A DNA stretch of 64,000 bases from CAVSRC01 sp963798195 (GTDB lineage: Bacteria > Pseudomonadota > Alphaproteobacteria > Rhizobiales > Kaistiaceae): the NCBI GenBank assembly GCA_963798195.1, contig CAWCSF010000010.1, positions 1,054,001 to 1,118,000 of the forward strand, given 5' to 3'. Shown one piece after another: positions 51,146-62,716 of the stretch (the stretch's first letter is position 1; every line of letters begins with the position of its first letter). A program made the position numbers and the translations under genes. The notes below the pieces were generated by a model. That model made no database searches and was not told the origin of the DNA. It saw only the letters and a list, made by a program, of their open reading frames with translations.

Positions 51146-52189
51146 CTATGCCCAGCCAGTGATTTGCAGGAACGCCGCGACGGCGACGACCATGAAAAGC
51201 GAGATCGGCAGGAACACTTTCCAGCCGAGCCGCATCAACTGGTCGTAGCGGTAGCGCGGCACGAATGCCTTCACCATGGCGAACATGAAGAAGACGAAGC
51301 AGACCTTGAGGATGAACCAGACCATCCCCGGAACCCACGTGAACGGCGGGATCGCGATCGGCGGCAGCCACCCGCCGAGGAACAGGATCGTGGTCAGCGC
51401 GCACATCAGCACGATCGCAACGTACTCGCCGAGGAAGAACAGCAGGAATGGCGTCGAGGAATACTCGACCGCGTAACCGGCAACGAGCTCCGACTCCGCC
51501 TCCGGCAGGTCGAAGGGCGGCCGGCTGGTCTCGGCCAGCGCCGAGATGAAGAAAATGATGAACATCGGGAACAGCGGCAGCCAGTGCCAGTCGAGCAGGC
51601 TGTTCGGCAGGCCAAGGCGCGTGCCGAGCCCGTCGCCCTGCGCAATCACGATGTCGGACAGGTTAAGCGATCCCACGGCAAGCAGCACCGTGATGATGAC
51701 GAAGCCGATGGAGACCTCGTAGGACACCATCTGCGCCGCCGAGCGGAGCGCGCCGAGGAACGGATACTTCGAGTTCGACGCCCAGCCGGCCATGATGATG
51801 CCGTACACGCCGAGCGAGGAGATCGCGAAGATGTAGAGGACGCCGACATTGATGTTGGCGATCACCACGCCCGCGTCGAAGGGCACCACCGCCCACGCCG
51901 AGAGCGCCAGCGTCGCGGTCACCAGCGGTGCCAGCAGATAGACGCCCTTGTTGGCGCCGGACGGGACCACCGGCTCCTTCAGGACGAACTTGATCAGGTC
52001 CGCGAAGCTTTGCAGCAGGCCCCACGGTCCGACGACGTTTGGCCCGCGCCGCATTTGCACGGCCGCCCAGATCTTGCGGTCGGCCAGCAGGATGAACGCC
52101 ACGAAGATCAGCAGCGTGACCAGCAACAGCGCGCTTTGCGCCACCATGATGGCGCCCGGCACGACGTAGTTGCCGAAGAAACCGTTCAT
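51146..52189 (-). CDS. nuoH: NuoH, NADH-quinone oxidoreductase subunit H
   Basis: 347 residues, eight to nine membrane helices. [42 protein letters not shown] and the [16 protein letters not shown]-terminus form the quinone-cavity signature. Connects the quinone site to the proton channels. Confidence 0.98.
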   Translation of the reverse strand: MNGFFGNYVVPGAIMVAQSALLLVTLLIFVAFILLADRKIWAAVQMRRGPNVVGPWGLLQSFADLIKFVLKEPVVPSGANKGVYLLAPLVTATLALSAWAVVPFDAGVVIANINVGVLYIFAISSLGVYGIIMAGWASNSKYPFLGALRSAAQMVSYEVSIGFVIITVLLAVGSLNLSDIVIAQGDGLGTRLGLPNSLLDWHWLPLFPMFIIFFISALAETSRPPFDLPEAESELVAGYAVEYSSTPFLLFFLGEYVAIVLMCALTTILFLGGWLPPIAIPPFTWVPGMVWFILKVCFVFFMFAMVKAFVPRYRYDQLMRLGWKVFLPISLFMVVAVAAFLQITGWA

Positions 52190-52196
52190 CGCGCGC

Positions 52197-54293
52197 TCAC
52201 TCCGCCGCCGCTGCGAGCTTGCCGGCGGCGAGCGCCGAACATTCCGCCATCACCGCGGACGCGCGCGCGATCGGATTGGTCAGGTAGAAATCATCGATCA
52301 CGGTGTGGAACGGCTCGTTGACGATTGCCCCGACCCGGTTGGCCAGCGCCGTAACCTGGTCCAGCGTCCCGGGCTCGATCTGGTCGATACGCATCAGGTG
52401 CGGATGCGCCGCATACATCACCGCGCGCAGTTCGACCAGCGAGTCGAACGGCAGCCGGTTTCCGAGCACGTCGGAAAGCGCCCGCAGGATCGCCCAGTCC
52501 TCCCGCGCGTCGCCCGGCGGGAAGGAGGCGCGTTTGGCCATCTGCACCCGGCCTTCCGTGTTGACGTAGGTGCCGGATTTCTCGGTGTAGGCCGCGCCGG
52601 GGAGAATGACATCCGCCCGGTGGGCGCCGGCATCGCCATGCGTGCCGATATAGACGACAAACGCACTGCCGAGCGCCGTCATGTTGATGTCGTCGGCGCC
52701 CAGGAGGAACAGCACGCCGAGATCGCCGGTCGCCGCCGCTGCGACCATGCCCACGGTGTCGAGGCCGCCGTCGCGCGGAACAAAGCCGAGGTCGAGTGCG
52801 CCGACCCGCGCCGCCGCCGTATGAAGGACCGCAAGACCGTTCCAGCCGTCTTCGCGCGTTCCGTTCGCCGCAATCTTTGCCGCAAGCGCCAGTACTTCCG
52901 GGCCGTCCGGCCGGGCGAACGCGCCCTGCCCGACGATGACCAGCGGGGCCTTGGCGTCGGCCAGCACCTTGGCGAAGGCGCCCTTCCCGTCCGCCAGATC
53001 GGCGAGCGAAGACGGGCCAGCACCCAGATATTCGTAGGGGTAGGTCAGGTCCACCTGTTCGCCGATCAGGCCAATCGAAACAGGCGCGCCCGCCCGCCAG
53101 CGCTTGCGGATACGGGCGTTGAGCACCGCAGCCTCGCGGCGCGGATTGGACCCGATAATCAGGATCGCATCGGCCTGGTCGATGCCGGCGATGGTCGGAT
53201 TGAAGATGTAGCTGGCCCGGCCGCGCGCCGGGTCGAGCTTGTCGCCCTCCTCACGGCAATCGAGGTTTTTGACGCCAAGCCCGGTCATCAACTCGCGCAG
53301 CGCGAAAATCTCTTCTGCGGCTGCCAGGTCGCCGACCATCGCACCGACCGCCTCGGGCTTGGCCGCCTTCACCTTCTCCGCGATCAGGCCGAACGCTTCC
53401 GCCCAGGTCGCCGCTTCTAGCCGGCCGCTGCGCCGCACATAGGGCCGATCCAGCCGCTGCGTCCGCAGCCCGTCCCAGATGAAGCGGGTCTTGTCCGAAA
53501 TCCACTCCTCGTTCACCGCCTCGTTGAGCCGCGGCAGGATGCGCATCACCTCGCGCCCGCGCGTATCGACCCGGATCGCCGATCCTACGGCGTCCATCAC
53601 GTCGATCAACTCCGTCTTCACCAGTTCCCACGGTCGCGCATGAAACTCGTACGGCTTGGAGGTCAGGGCACCGACCGGACACAGGTCGATGACATTGCCC
53701 TGCAACTCGGAGCGCATGGCGCGCTCGAGATACGTGGTGATCTCCATGTCCTCGCCACGGCCGGTAGCACCGAGATCCTCGATGCCGGCGACTTCTGCGC
53801 CGAAGCGGATGCAGCGCGTGCAGTGAATGCAGCGGGTCATGGTCGTCTTGACCAGCGGCCCGATGTACTTGTCCTCGACCGCGCGCTTGTTCTCCTTGAA
53901 GCGGCTGCCGTCGACACCGTAGGCCATTGCCTGGTCCTGCAGATCGCACTCGCCGCCCTGGTCGCAGATCGGGCAATCCAGCGGGTGGTTGATGAGCAGG
54001 AACTCCATCACGCCTTCGCGCGCCTTCTTCACCATCTTCGACTTGGTGAACATCTCCGGCGGCTCGCCGTTGGGGCCGGGCCGGAGATCGCGCACGCTCA
54101 TGGCGCAGCTCGCCTGCGGCTTCGGTGGACCGCCCTTCACCTCGATCAGGCACATGCGGCAATTGCCGGCGATCGACAGGCGCTCGTGGAAACAGAAGCG
54201 TGGAATCTCCGCCCCCGCCGCCTCGCACGCCTGAAGCAGCGTGTACTCGGCCGGTACGTCGATCTCGTTGCCGTCGACTTTGACTACGGGCAT
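52197..54293 (-). CDS. nuoG: NuoG, NADH-quinone oxidoreductase subunit G
   Basis: 698 residues. N-terminal 2Fe-2S motif ([20 protein letters not shown] then CRMC), His-Cys 4Fe-4S ([17 protein letters not shown]) and a second 4Fe-4S ([11 protein letters not shown]), followed by a molybdopterin-oxidoreductase-like domain without cofactor. Length is typical of alphaproteobacterial, mitochondrial-like NuoG. Start ATG 54293, three bases after the nuoF stop. Confidence 0.97.
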   Translation of the reverse strand: MPVVKVDGNEIDVPAEYTLLQACEAAGAEIPRFCFHERLSIAGNCRMCLIEVKGGPPKPQASCAMSVRDLRPGPNGEPPEMFTKSKMVKKAREGVMEFLLINHPLDCPICDQGGECDLQDQAMAYGVDGSRFKENKRAVEDKYIGPLVKTTMTRCIHCTRCIRFGAEVAGIEDLGATGRGEDMEITTYLERAMRSELQGNVIDLCPVGALTSKPYEFHARPWELVKTELIDVMDAVGSAIRVDTRGREVMRILPRLNEAVNEEWISDKTRFIWDGLRTQRLDRPYVRRSGRLEAATWAEAFGLIAEKVKAAKPEAVGAMVGDLAAAEEIFALRELMTGLGVKNLDCREEGDKLDPARGRASYIFNPTIAGIDQADAILIIGSNPRREAAVLNARIRKRWRAGAPVSIGLIGEQVDLTYPYEYLGAGPSSLADLADGKGAFAKVLADAKAPLVIVGQGAFARPDGPEVLALAAKIAANGTREDGWNGLAVLHTAAARVGALDLGFVPRDGGLDTVGMVAAAATGDLGVLFLLGADDINMTALGSAFVVYIGTHGDAGAHRADVILPGAAYTEKSGTYVNTEGRVQMAKRASFPPGDAREDWAILRALSDVLGNRLPFDSLVELRAVMYAAHPHLMRIDQIEPGTLDQVTALANRVGAIVNEPFHTVIDDFYLTNPIARASAVMAECSALAAGKLAAAAE

Positions 54294-54298
54294 CGCGC

Positions 54299-55613
54299 TT
54301 ACTCCGCCGCCTCGGTCATCATCGGCTCGCCGACATGCGGGCGCACCGAGTGATAGCTGTCGATGCGCCGCTCGATCTCGCTGCGGAAATGCCGGATCAG
54401 GCCCTGCACCGGCCAGGCGGCCGCATCGCCGAGCGCACAGATGGTGTGGCCCTCGACCTGGTACGTCACCTCGAGCAGCATGTCGATCTCACGCTTCTCC
54501 GCGCGTCCGTCGGCCATCCGCTCCAGCACGCGCCACATCCAGCCAGTGCCCTCGCGGCACGGCGTACACTGGCCGCAGCTCTCGTGCTTGTAGAAATAAG
54601 CGAGACGCGCGATCGCGCGGACGATGTCGGTGGACTTGTCCATGACGATCACCGCGGCCGTGCCGAGGCCGGACTTGACCTCCTTGAGCGCGTCGAAATC
54701 CATGATCAGGTCGTCGCACATCGACGCCGGCAAGCACGGCACCGACGCCCCACCGGGGATCACGGCCAGAAGGTTGTCCCAGCCGCCGCGCACGCCGCCG
54801 CAATGGCGCTCGATCAGTTCGCGAAGCGTGATGCCCATCTCTTCTTCGACGGTGCACGGCTTCTCGACGTGCCCGGAGATGCAATAGAGCTTGGTGCCGA
54901 CATTGTTGGGGCGGCCGATACCGGCAAACCATGCCGCGCCACGGCGCAGGATCGTCGGCGCGACCGCGATCGAACTCGACGTTGTTCACCGTCGTCGGGC
55001 AGCCATACACGCCGACCGCAGCCGGGAACGGCGGCTTCAGGCGCGGCATGCCCTTCTTGCCTTCGAGGCTCTCGAGCAAGCCCGTCTCCTCGCCGCAGAT
55101 ATAGGCGCCGGCGCCGTGGTGGACGACGATGTCGAAGTCCCAGCCGTTCTTGTTGTTCTTCCCGATCAGGCCAGCCTCATACGCCTGGTCGACCGCGGCC
55201 TGAAGATGCTCGCGCTCGCGGATGAACTCGCCGCGCACGTAGATGAACGCGGTGTGCGCCCCCATGGCGAAGCCCGCGACGAGGCAGCCCTCCACGAGCG
55301 TATGCGGATCGTGCCGCATGATCTCGCGATCCTTGCACGTGCCCGGCTCGGATTCATCGGCGTTGACCACCAGATAGGACGGGCGGCCGTCCTTGGATTC
55401 CTTCGGCATGAAGGACCATTTCAGCCCGGTCGGGAATCCGGCGCCGCCGCGGCCGCGCAGGCCCGAGGCCTTCATCTCGTTGATGATCGCGTCGCGGCCC
55501 TTTTCGAGAATCGCCTTGGTGCCATCCCACGCGCCACGCTCCATGGCGCCCTTCAGGCCCCAGTCATGGAGACCGTAGAGATTGGTGAAGATGCGGTCCT
55601 TGTCGGCGAGCAT
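54299..55613 (-). CDS. nuoF: NuoF, NADH-quinone oxidoreductase subunit F (one frameshift)
   Basis: NADH- and FMN-binding subunit. [19 protein letters not shown] (FMN/NADH glycine-rich loop), [16 protein letters not shown] and [18 protein letters not shown] in the first frame; the N3 4Fe-4S cluster [13 protein letters not shown] with a final cysteine in [12 protein letters not shown] in the second. Removing one base near 54977 (GAGTTCGATC to GAGTCGATC) gives [16 protein letters not shown] and a normal 437 residues. Start ATG 55613. Confidence 0.96.
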
Positions 55614-55630
55614 GGTTCGGTCAGCTCTTC

Positions 55631-56551
55631 CTATTTTCGGTCCGAGCGGCGCGAAAAATCTGTGTCGCCACCAGCCGCCAGTGTCTTCGCCTGGCCGATC
55701 CAGTCTTCGCGCCCGACACGACCCTTGAAGTTCAGGTGCCCGTCCACCCAGGCCACTTCCGCCGGCGTCCAGGCGGCAATCTGGTCGTAGTGGAAAACGC
55801 CTAGCCCGTTGAGCGTACCCTCAATCTTGGGACCCACGCCGGAGATCCGCTTCAGGTCGTCCGCTTTGCCGTCGCGCGGTGTCGCCAGACCCTGCGGCTT
55901 GGTCCCCGCGACGTCCGCGACCTCGGCCGTCGCGCCGCTCGAAGATTTGCCGCCAATGTCCGTCAGCGTCGTCGGCCCGCCGACCGGAGCGGAGAACTGG
56001 CGATCGACCTGCGGACCGGGCCTCACTATACGGCCGGCGGCGAGATCGTTGAGAAGCGTCTCCAGCCTCTCCGCATTCAGATCCTCGTAGGTATCCGCGC
56101 CGATCTGAACCAGCGGCGCATTCACGCAGGCGCCGAGGCACTCGACCTCTTCCCACGAGAAAGCGCCGTCGGCCGACAGGTGATGCTGTTCGTGATGGAT
56201 GCGGCTGCGGCACACGTCCTTCAGGTCATTGGCGCCACGCAGCCAGCACGGCGTCGTGCCGCACACCTGGAGATGCGCAGTCTTGCCGACCGGTTCCAGG
56301 TGGAACATCGTGTAGAAGGTCGCGATCTCCAGCACGCGGATATTCGGCATCCCCAGCAGGCCGGCGACTGCCCGGATTGCCGGCTCGGACACCCAGCCCT
56401 CCTGGTCCTGCGCCCGCCAGAGCAGCGAGATCACCGCCGAGGCCTGACGGCCGGCCGGATACTTGGCGATCTCCTTGTTCGCCCACGCAAGGTTCTCCTT
56501 CGTGAAGGCGAAGCTCTCGGGCTGGACTTCTGCGACGCGACGGACAGCCAT
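55631..56551 (-). CDS. nuoE: NuoE, NADH-quinone oxidoreductase subunit E with C-terminal extension
   Basis: 306 residues, versus about 165 for E. coli. Thioredoxin-like 2Fe-2S part with [10 protein letters not shown] and [11 protein letters not shown] holding cluster N1a. A disordered linker then leads to a C-terminal 80-residue helix-hairpin-helix-like domain ([32 protein letters not shown]), known in Hyphomicrobiales NuoE but of unknown role. Start overlaps the nuoD stop (TGATG). Confidence 0.96.
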   Translation of the reverse strand: MAVRRVAEVQPESFAFTKENLAWANKEIAKYPAGRQASAVISLLWRAQDQEGWVSEPAIRAVAGLLGMPNIRVLEIATFYTMFHLEPVGKTAHLQVCGTTPCWLRGANDLKDVCRSRIHHEQHHLSADGAFSWEEVECLGACVNAPLVQIGADTYEDLNAERLETLLNDLAAGRIVRPGPQVDRQFSAPVGGPTTLTDIGGKSSSGATAEVADVAGTKPQGLATPRDGKADDLKRISGVGPKIEGTLNGLGVFHYDQIAAWTPAEVAWVDGHLNFKGRVGREDWIGQAKTLAAGGDTDFSRRSDRK

Positions 56552-57741
56552 CAGCGATCGACCTCCCCGAACACGATATCGAGCGAGGCGAGAATGGCGG
56601 TGACGTCGGCGAGCATGTGGCCGCGGGTCATATGGTCCATGGATGCCAGATGGGAGAATCCCGGTGCCTTGATCTTGCACCGATAGGGCTTGTTGGTGCC
56701 GTCGGCGATCAGGTAGACGCCGAACTCGCCCTTGGGCGCCTCGACCGCGGCGTAAACTTCCCCGGCGGGCACGTGATAGCCCTCGGTATAGAGCTTGAAG
56801 TGGTGGATCAGCGCTTCCATCGAGCGCTTCATCTGGCCACGGCTCGGCGGCACCACCTTGCCGTCGGCTGAGCTGACGGGCCCCTTGCCGGTCTCGCTGT
56901 TCAGCTTCTCGACGCACTGCTTCATGATGCGCGTCGCCTGCCGCATCTCTTCCATGCGGATCAGGTAGCGGTCATAGCAATCGCCGTTCTTGCCGACCGG
57001 AATGTCGAATTCCATCTCCTCGTAGCACTCATACGGCTGAGCCTTGCGCAGGTCCCAGGCGGCGCCGGAACCGCGTACCATCACGCCCGAGAAACCGCGT
57101 CTCCATGCCTCATCCAGCGTGACCACGCCGATGTCGACGTTGCGCTGCTTGAAGATGCGGTTACCGGTCAGCAGTTCGTCGATGTCGTCGAGCACCTTGA
57201 GGAACGGATCGCAGAACGCGCCTATGTCGTCCACAAGCTTCTGCGGCAGGTCCTGGTGAACCCCTCCCGGGCGGAAGTAGGCCGCATGCATGCGGCTCCC
57301 CGAGGCGCGCTCGTAGAAAACCATCAGCTTTTCGCGCTCTTCGAAACCCCATAGCGGCGGCGTCAGCGCGCCGATGTCGAGCGCATGCGTAGTCACGTTG
57401 AGCAGGTGATTGAGCAGCCGCCCGATTTCGCAAAAGAGCACGCGGATGAGCTGACCGCGGCGCGGCACCGTGAGGCCCAGAAGCTTCTCCACGGCGAGCG
57501 CGAAGGCGTGTTCCTGGTTCATCGGCGCGACGTAGTCGAGCCGGTCGAAATACGGCACCGCCTGGAGATACGTCTTGTGCTCGATCAGCTTCTCGGTGCC
57601 GCGATGCAGCAGGCCGATATGCGGATCGACGCGCGTGACGACCTCGCCGTCCAGCTCCAGCACGAGGCGCAGCACGCCATGCGCCGCCGGGTGCTGCGGC
57701 CCAAAGTTGATGTTGAATGTGCGGACGTCGGCTTCGGGCAT
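56551..57741 (-). CDS. nuoD: NuoD, NADH-quinone oxidoreductase subunit D
   Basis: 396 residues. [56 protein letters not shown] and the C-terminal FGEVDR are canonical. Forms the quinone site with NuoB and NuoH. Start overlaps the nuoC stop (TAATG). Confidence 0.98.
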   Translation of the reverse strand: MPEADVRTFNINFGPQHPAAHGVLRLVLELDGEVVTRVDPHIGLLHRGTEKLIEHKTYLQAVPYFDRLDYVAPMNQEHAFALAVEKLLGLTVPRRGQLIRVLFCEIGRLLNHLLNVTTHALDIGALTPPLWGFEEREKLMVFYERASGSRMHAAYFRPGGVHQDLPQKLVDDIGAFCDPFLKVLDDIDELLTGNRIFKQRNVDIGVVTLDEAWRRGFSGVMVRGSGAAWDLRKAQPYECYEEMEFDIPVGKNGDCYDRYLIRMEEMRQATRIMKQCVEKLNSETGKGPVSSADGKVVPPSRGQMKRSMEALIHHFKLYTEGYHVPAGEVYAAVEAPKGEFGVYLIADGTNKPYRCKIKAPGFSHLASMDHMTRGHMLADVTAILASLDIVFGEVDR

Positions 57742-58343
57742 TATTGCTTGGCCTTCTCGTCGCCCGGCAGCACGTATTCGGTGCCCTCCCACGGCGAGAG
57801 GAAATCGAAATCGCGAAACTCCTGCGCGAGCTTCACCGGCTCGTAGACCACCCGCTTCTGCTCGTCGTCGTAGCGCACCTCGACGAAGCCGGTCAGCGGG
57901 AAATCCTTCCTGAGCGGATACCCCTCGAATCCGTAGTCGGTGAGGATGCGGCGCAGGTCGGGATGGCCGGTGAACAGGATGCCGTAGAAGTCGTACGCCT
58001 CGCGCTCGAACCAGTCGGCGCCCGGAAATACCGGCGTGATCGACGGGACCGGCGTCACGTCGTCGGTGATCACCTTGACGCGGATGCGCTGGTTCTGGCG
58101 CGGGCTCAGGAAGTGATAGACGACATCGAAGCGGCGCTCGCGCTGCGGCCAGTCGACGCCGCAAACGTCCGCCAGACTGATGAAGGCCAGCCGCGGGTCG
58201 TCGCGGAGGAAGCGGACGAAGCCGACAATCTCACTGGCCTGGACAGTGACCGTGAGCTCGCCATAGGCAATGTGCCATTCGGACACCGCCTCGCCGCGCG
58301 CGGCAGCGATGTATTCCCCGAGCTCCTTGAGTGTCTCGTCCAA
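57741..58343 (-). CDS. nuoC: NuoC, NADH-quinone oxidoreductase subunit C
   Basis: 200 residues, the 30-kDa subunit. [20 protein letters not shown] and [21 protein letters not shown] are the family signature. Structural link between NuoD and the hydrophilic arm. Separate from nuoD here, unlike the fused NuoCD of enterobacteria. Confidence 0.98.
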   Translation of the reverse strand: MDETLKELGEYIAAARGEAVSEWHIAYGELTVTVQASEIVGFVRFLRDDPRLAFISLADVCGVDWPQRERRFDVVYHFLSPRQNQRIRVKVITDDVTPVPSITPVFPGADWFEREAYDFYGILFTGHPDLRRILTDYGFEGYPLRKDFPLTGFVEVRYDDEQKRVVYEPVKLAQEFRDFDFLSPWEGTEYVLPGDEKAKQ

Positions 58344-58364
58344 AACGCGGGTTCCCAGCCTCGG

Positions 58365-58925
58365 TCAGCGCTCGATCGTTCCGGTGCGCCGGATCTTCTT
58401 CTGAAGAAGGAGTATCCCGTAAAGCAGCGCCTCGGCCGTCGGCGGACAGCCCGGAACGTAGATGTCGACAGGAACAACCCGGTCGCAGCCGCGCACGACC
58501 GAATAGGAGTAGTGGTAGTAGCCACCGCCGTTGGCGCACGAGCCCATGGAGATGACGTAGCGCGGCTCCGGCATCTGGTCGTAGACCTTGCGCAGCGCCG
58601 GGGCCATCTTGTTGGTCAGCGTGCCGGCCACGATCATCACGTCCGACTGACGCGGGCTTGCGCGCGGCGCGAACCCGAAGCGCTCGACGTCATAGCGCGG
58701 CATCGACACCTGGATCATCTCGACCGCGCAGCAGGCAAGACCGAAGGTCATCCACATCAGCGAGCCAGTGCGCGCCCAGGTAATGAGATCGTCGGTCGCG
58801 GTAACGAGGAAACCCTTGTCGGCGAGTTCGTTGTTGATCTCGACGAAATACGGGTCGTCGTTGCGCTTCAGCGGCTGGCCCGTCGCGTCGACCAGCGGCC
58901 TCTCGGCGGGGGCGGTCAATCCCAT
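58365..58925 (-). CDS. nuoB: NuoB, NADH-quinone oxidoreductase subunit B
   Basis: 186 residues. N2 cluster ligands in [22 protein letters not shown] and [15 protein letters not shown] 58925 overlaps the end of nuoA by ten bases. Carries the terminal 4Fe-4S cluster next to the quinone. Confidence 0.98.
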   Translation of the reverse strand: MGLTAPAERPLVDATGQPLKRNDDPYFVEINNELADKGFLVTATDDLITWARTGSLMWMTFGLACCAVEMIQVSMPRYDVERFGFAPRASPRQSDVMIVAGTLTNKMAPALRKVYDQMPEPRYVISMGSCANGGGYYHYSYSVVRGCDRVVPVDIYVPGCPPTAEALLYGILLLQKKIRRTGTIER

Positions 58926-59281
58926 TCCAGCGCCCCCTTCTTCCACTCGTAGACGAAGCCGATGGTCAGCACAGCGAGGAAGATCATCATCGACCAGAAG
59001 CCAGCCCAGCCGAGCGTGCCGAACGACACCGCCCACGGGAATAGAAAGGCAACTTCGAGATCGAAAATGATGAACAGGATGGCGACCAGATAGAAGCGCA
59101 CGTCGAACTGCATGCGCGCGTCATCGAAAGCAGCAAAGCCGCACTCATAGGCCGATAGCTTTTCCGGATCGGGATTCTTGTAGGCGACGATGAAGGGGGC
59201 GACCAGCAGTGCCAGTCCGATGACCGCGGCGATCCCCATGAACACCACGACCGGCAGATAGGCACTCAGAAGACTTTCCAT
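58916..59281 (-). CDS. nuoA: NuoA, NADH-quinone oxidoreductase subunit A
   Basis: 121 residues, three membrane helices. [39 protein letters not shown] is the full family signature (given here in pieces: [20 protein letters not shown]). First gene of the fourteen-gene operon; the promoter should lie in 59282-59631. Confidence 0.97.
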   Translation of the reverse strand: MESLLSAYLPVVVFMGIAAVIGLALLVAPFIVAYKNPDPEKLSAYECGFAAFDDARMQFDVRFYLVAILFIIFDLEVAFLFPWAVSFGTLGWAGFWSMMIFLAVLTIGFVYEWKKGALEWD

Positions 59282-59631
59282 TCTGCCCTCCGGCCGCCGT
59301 CGCGAAATCCCCGCGAACGTCGCCCCAACACCCAGACATATCGCACTGCAGCGTAACGGCAAGGCCAGCCCCTGCCTAGCGCCGAACACCGCGTCGCCAG
59401 CCCTAACCTGTAGCGGTTCCAGGCTGCGAAGAACGTGCCGAGGCTTAGCCGAGCAGCCCCGGAGTCGCAAGGCCCGAAAGCCGCGACGAATGCGATCAAT
59501 CGGCCGCCCGGGACCGGCCGCAACGCGCAGGGTTGGTGCTGGCAAAACTGGCGGGAGCGACGGGCCTGAACCCGTTCAAATCACAGGAACTTTCGAACTT
59601 CGAACCCGCCCGGGCAACGCGAACCCGTCGC
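59282..59631. other. Gene-free region between nuoA and the RND pump gene
   Basis: About 350 bases. The part near nuoA should hold the nuo promoter, though no clear -35/-10 pair is visible. The distal half contains the tRNA-3'-end-like repeat at 59547. No credible reading frame. Confidence 0.6.
59547..59575 (-). repeat. Copy of a tRNA 3' end, candidate attachment-site remnant
   Basis: ACTGGCGGGAGCGACGGG (18 bp) recurs exactly at 63980-63997. The match to a tRNA continues as CCTGAACCCG, close to a T-arm read on the minus strand. Only the 3' part is present, with no tRNA body, as left by site-specific integration. Confidence 0.55.
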
Positions 59632-62600
59632 CTACGCGGTGGCCGCTCCGGTGTTCCGCGGCGTCGGCGCGGAGTTGGTGTCGGGCGGCGTTACGCGGAA
59701 CCAGACCACGTACAGCGCCGGAAGGAAAAGCAGCGTAAGGGCAGTCGCACCCGCGAGACCGCCGGATATGGCAAACGCCATCGGCCCCCAGAAGACATCC
59801 GACATGATCGGAATCATGCCCAGGATCGCCGCCGACGCGGTGAGCAGGATCGGCCGCATGCGATGCTCCGTCGCTTCCAGCACCGCCTCCCACGTACTCA
59901 TTCCCTGCCCATGGTTGTATTCGATGCGGTCGACCAGGATGACCGAATTGCGCACGATCATGCCGGTCAGCGCAATCACGCCGAGGATGGCGACGAAGCC
60001 GAGCGGCGTGTGCGTGGTCAGCATTGCGGCGACGACGCCGATCAGCCCGAGCGGCGCCACGCTCAGCACCAGGAACAGCCGCGAGAAGCTCTGAAGCTGG
60101 AACATCAGGATAATCAGGATCACCGACAGCATGAGGGGCACCACCGCGACGACCGATGAAGTGCTCTGGCCACTCTTCTCCTCCGAGCCGCCGATCTCGA
60201 TCAGGGCGCCGGGCGGCAGGCCCTTCTGAATTTGGGTAATCGCCGGCTCCAGCAGCTTGGAAACCGTTGGCGCCTCCAGTCCCGGCGCCGGCGCCGCCTG
60301 CACGGTGATCGTGGGCAGACGGTCGCGCCGCCAGATGTACGATTCGTCGATGGTGTAGGCGATGTCGGCAACGTCGCTCAGCGGAACGGATGCGCCGCTA
60401 GGCAGGTTGAGCTGGAGTTGGCGCAGCGTCTCCAGCGAGAGCGTGTCGATATTGGCGGCGCGTCCGACGACATCGATGAGATAGATGCTGTCGCGGATCT
60501 GGGTGATCTGTGCACCGGTCAGCACTGCGTAGAGCTGGTTGGAAATTGCCTTGCTGCTGAGGCCGAGCTGGCGCGCACGGTTCTGGTTGACGTTGAGCCT
60601 GACCGTCTTGGCCCGTTCCATCCAGTTGTAGTTGACGAGAACCGCGTCGCCTGACTCGCGCATCGCGTTCGCCACCTTCTCGGCGATCGCCCGCGTCTGG
60701 TCGAGCGTGGTCCCGCTCACGCGGTACTGCACCGGCCACCCCACCGGCGGCCCGAGCTCCAGCCGCGCCACGCGTCCGGTGAGGTCGTCATTGGCTTCCA
60801 GGGCTGCCGTGAGCTTTTTTTGCAGCCGATCGCGCGCGTCGAGGTCCCTCCCCACGATCACCATCTGCGCGACGAAATCGTTGTCGCCCTGCACGTCCAG
60901 CGGCAGGTAGAAGCGCACCGCGCCGCCGCCGACATAGGCTGAGTAGCCCTCTACATCGTCGTCGCCCTTGATCAGCTTCTCGACGTCCTCGACGGCTTTT
61001 GCCGTGGCGAAGATGGAGGAGTTCGAAGGCAGGATCAGCGTAACCAGAAGCTCCGGCCGGTTGGAGGCCGGGAAGAACTGCCGCTGTACGAAGTTCTGGC
61101 CGACCAGTGCCAGAATAAACAGGGCCAGGGTCACGGCGATGGTGAGATAGCGGAAACGCATGCAGAACGTCAGCATGCGAATGAACGTCCGCATCACCCT
61201 GCCAGGGCCCTGCTCGGCCTTCTGCTTGATCGTATCCGGCAGAACGGTCATGCCGATCACCGGCGAGAAGATCACGGCCACGAACCACGACGAGATCAGC
61301 GCGATCCCCACCACCTGGAAAAGGGAAATCGTGTATTGGCCGACGCTGCTCTTGGCGAGGCCGATGGGCAGGAAGCCGGCGATGGTCACCAGCGTGCCGG
61401 TCAGCATCGGAAAGGCCGTGGAGACGTAGGCGTAGCTCGCCGCCTGCACCTTGGCGACGCCCGCCTCGATCCGCGACACCATCGACTCGATGGTGATCAT
61501 CGCGTCGTCGACCAGCAACCCCAGCGAGATCACCAGCGCCCCCAGCGAAATGCGCTGTAGCGTGATGCCCATGAAATCCATCATCAGGAAGACGATGGCG
61601 AGCACCATCGGAATCGAGATGGCTACCACCAGCCCGGCCCGCAGGCCGAGGCTCAGGAAACTGATGACCAGCACGATGGCAACCGCCTCATAGAGGGCAT
61701 CGGTGAAGCCGCCGATCGCCTCGCGCACCACGTTTGGCTGATCCGACACCTGCACGAGGTCGATTCCGATCGGGAACTGCTGCTGCAGCTTTGCCGCCAC
61801 GGCGCTCAGAGCCGCGCCGAATTCCAGATTGTTGCCGCCCGCGCTCATCGATACGCCGACACCAATCGCCGGTTTGCCGTCGACCAGGAATTCCTTGCTC
61901 GGCGGGTCGACGTATCCGTGCGTGATCTTTGCGATTTCGGTCAGCTTGTAGAAGTTGCCGCCGATGTAGAGGTTGATGTCCTGCAGGCTCTCTATGCCGG
62001 TGAGTTCGCCCGTGACCTCAATGAGAATTTCCTCGTTCTTGGTCGTGATGACGCCCGATGGCGTGACCGTGTTCTGGTCGGAGATCGCCTGCATCACCTG
62101 GCCGACGTTCAGCTTGAGCGAGGCGAGCTGCTGGGGCGAAAAGTTGAGGTAGTACTTCTCGTCCTGCTGGCCGAAGATGGTCACCTTGCCCACGTCGGTT
62201 GAGCTCAGGAACGCGCTCTTGGCGGTCTCGGCGAAGTCTCGCGCCTGTCGCCAGCTGAATCCGTCGAACGTGATGCCGTAGATGATGCCGTAGACATCTC
62301 CGAACTCGTCGTTGAAAAACGGGCCGACGACACCGGAGGGAAGTTGCGATTGGATGTCGGAAACCTTCTTGCGCACCTCGTACCAGGCGTTCGGCACTTC
62401 CGAAGGTGGGGTCGAGTCCTTGAGATCGACGTAGATGACCGTTTTGCCGGGCGTCACGTAGCTGCGCAGCACGTTGAGATTCGGCGTCTCCTCCAGCTTC
62501 TCCTCGATCGTGTTGGTAACCTCGTTCATGGTGTCTACGAGGGTAGCGCCGGGCCATCCGGCCGAAACGACCATCGTCCCGACGGCGAAGGACGGGTCCT

Positions 62601-62716
62601 CCTCGCGCCCGAGATTGGTGTACGACAGAAAGCCCGGTCACCAGCACGATGATCATGAAGAAGAGGACGAGCGGGCGATGACGGATGGCCCACTCGGAAA
62701 GGTTCAGCCCTTTCAT
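59632..62716 (-). CDS. RND efflux pump inner-membrane transporter (one frameshift)
   Basis: About 1027 residues after repair. Proton-driven drug/metabolite exporter of the AcrB-like superfamily. N-terminal MKGLNLSEWAIRHRPLVLFF helix, two large periplasmic domains, and twelve helices; the proton-relay acids are in LGLLVDDAMITIESM (DD in helix 4). The frame breaks near 62634 (GGGC for GGC; VTGFLSYTNLGREEDPSF restored). FPASNRPELLVTLILPSNS fits the subclass of short-substrate, multi-drug or hydrophobic exporters. Start ATG overlaps the adaptor stop (ATGA). Substrate unknown. Confidence 0.92.

Noticed and set aside
56551..58164. An apparent N-terminal extension of NuoD
   Set aside because: It overlaps nuoC out of frame. 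Family members start at [18 protein letters not shown], which overlaps the nuoC stop as expected.
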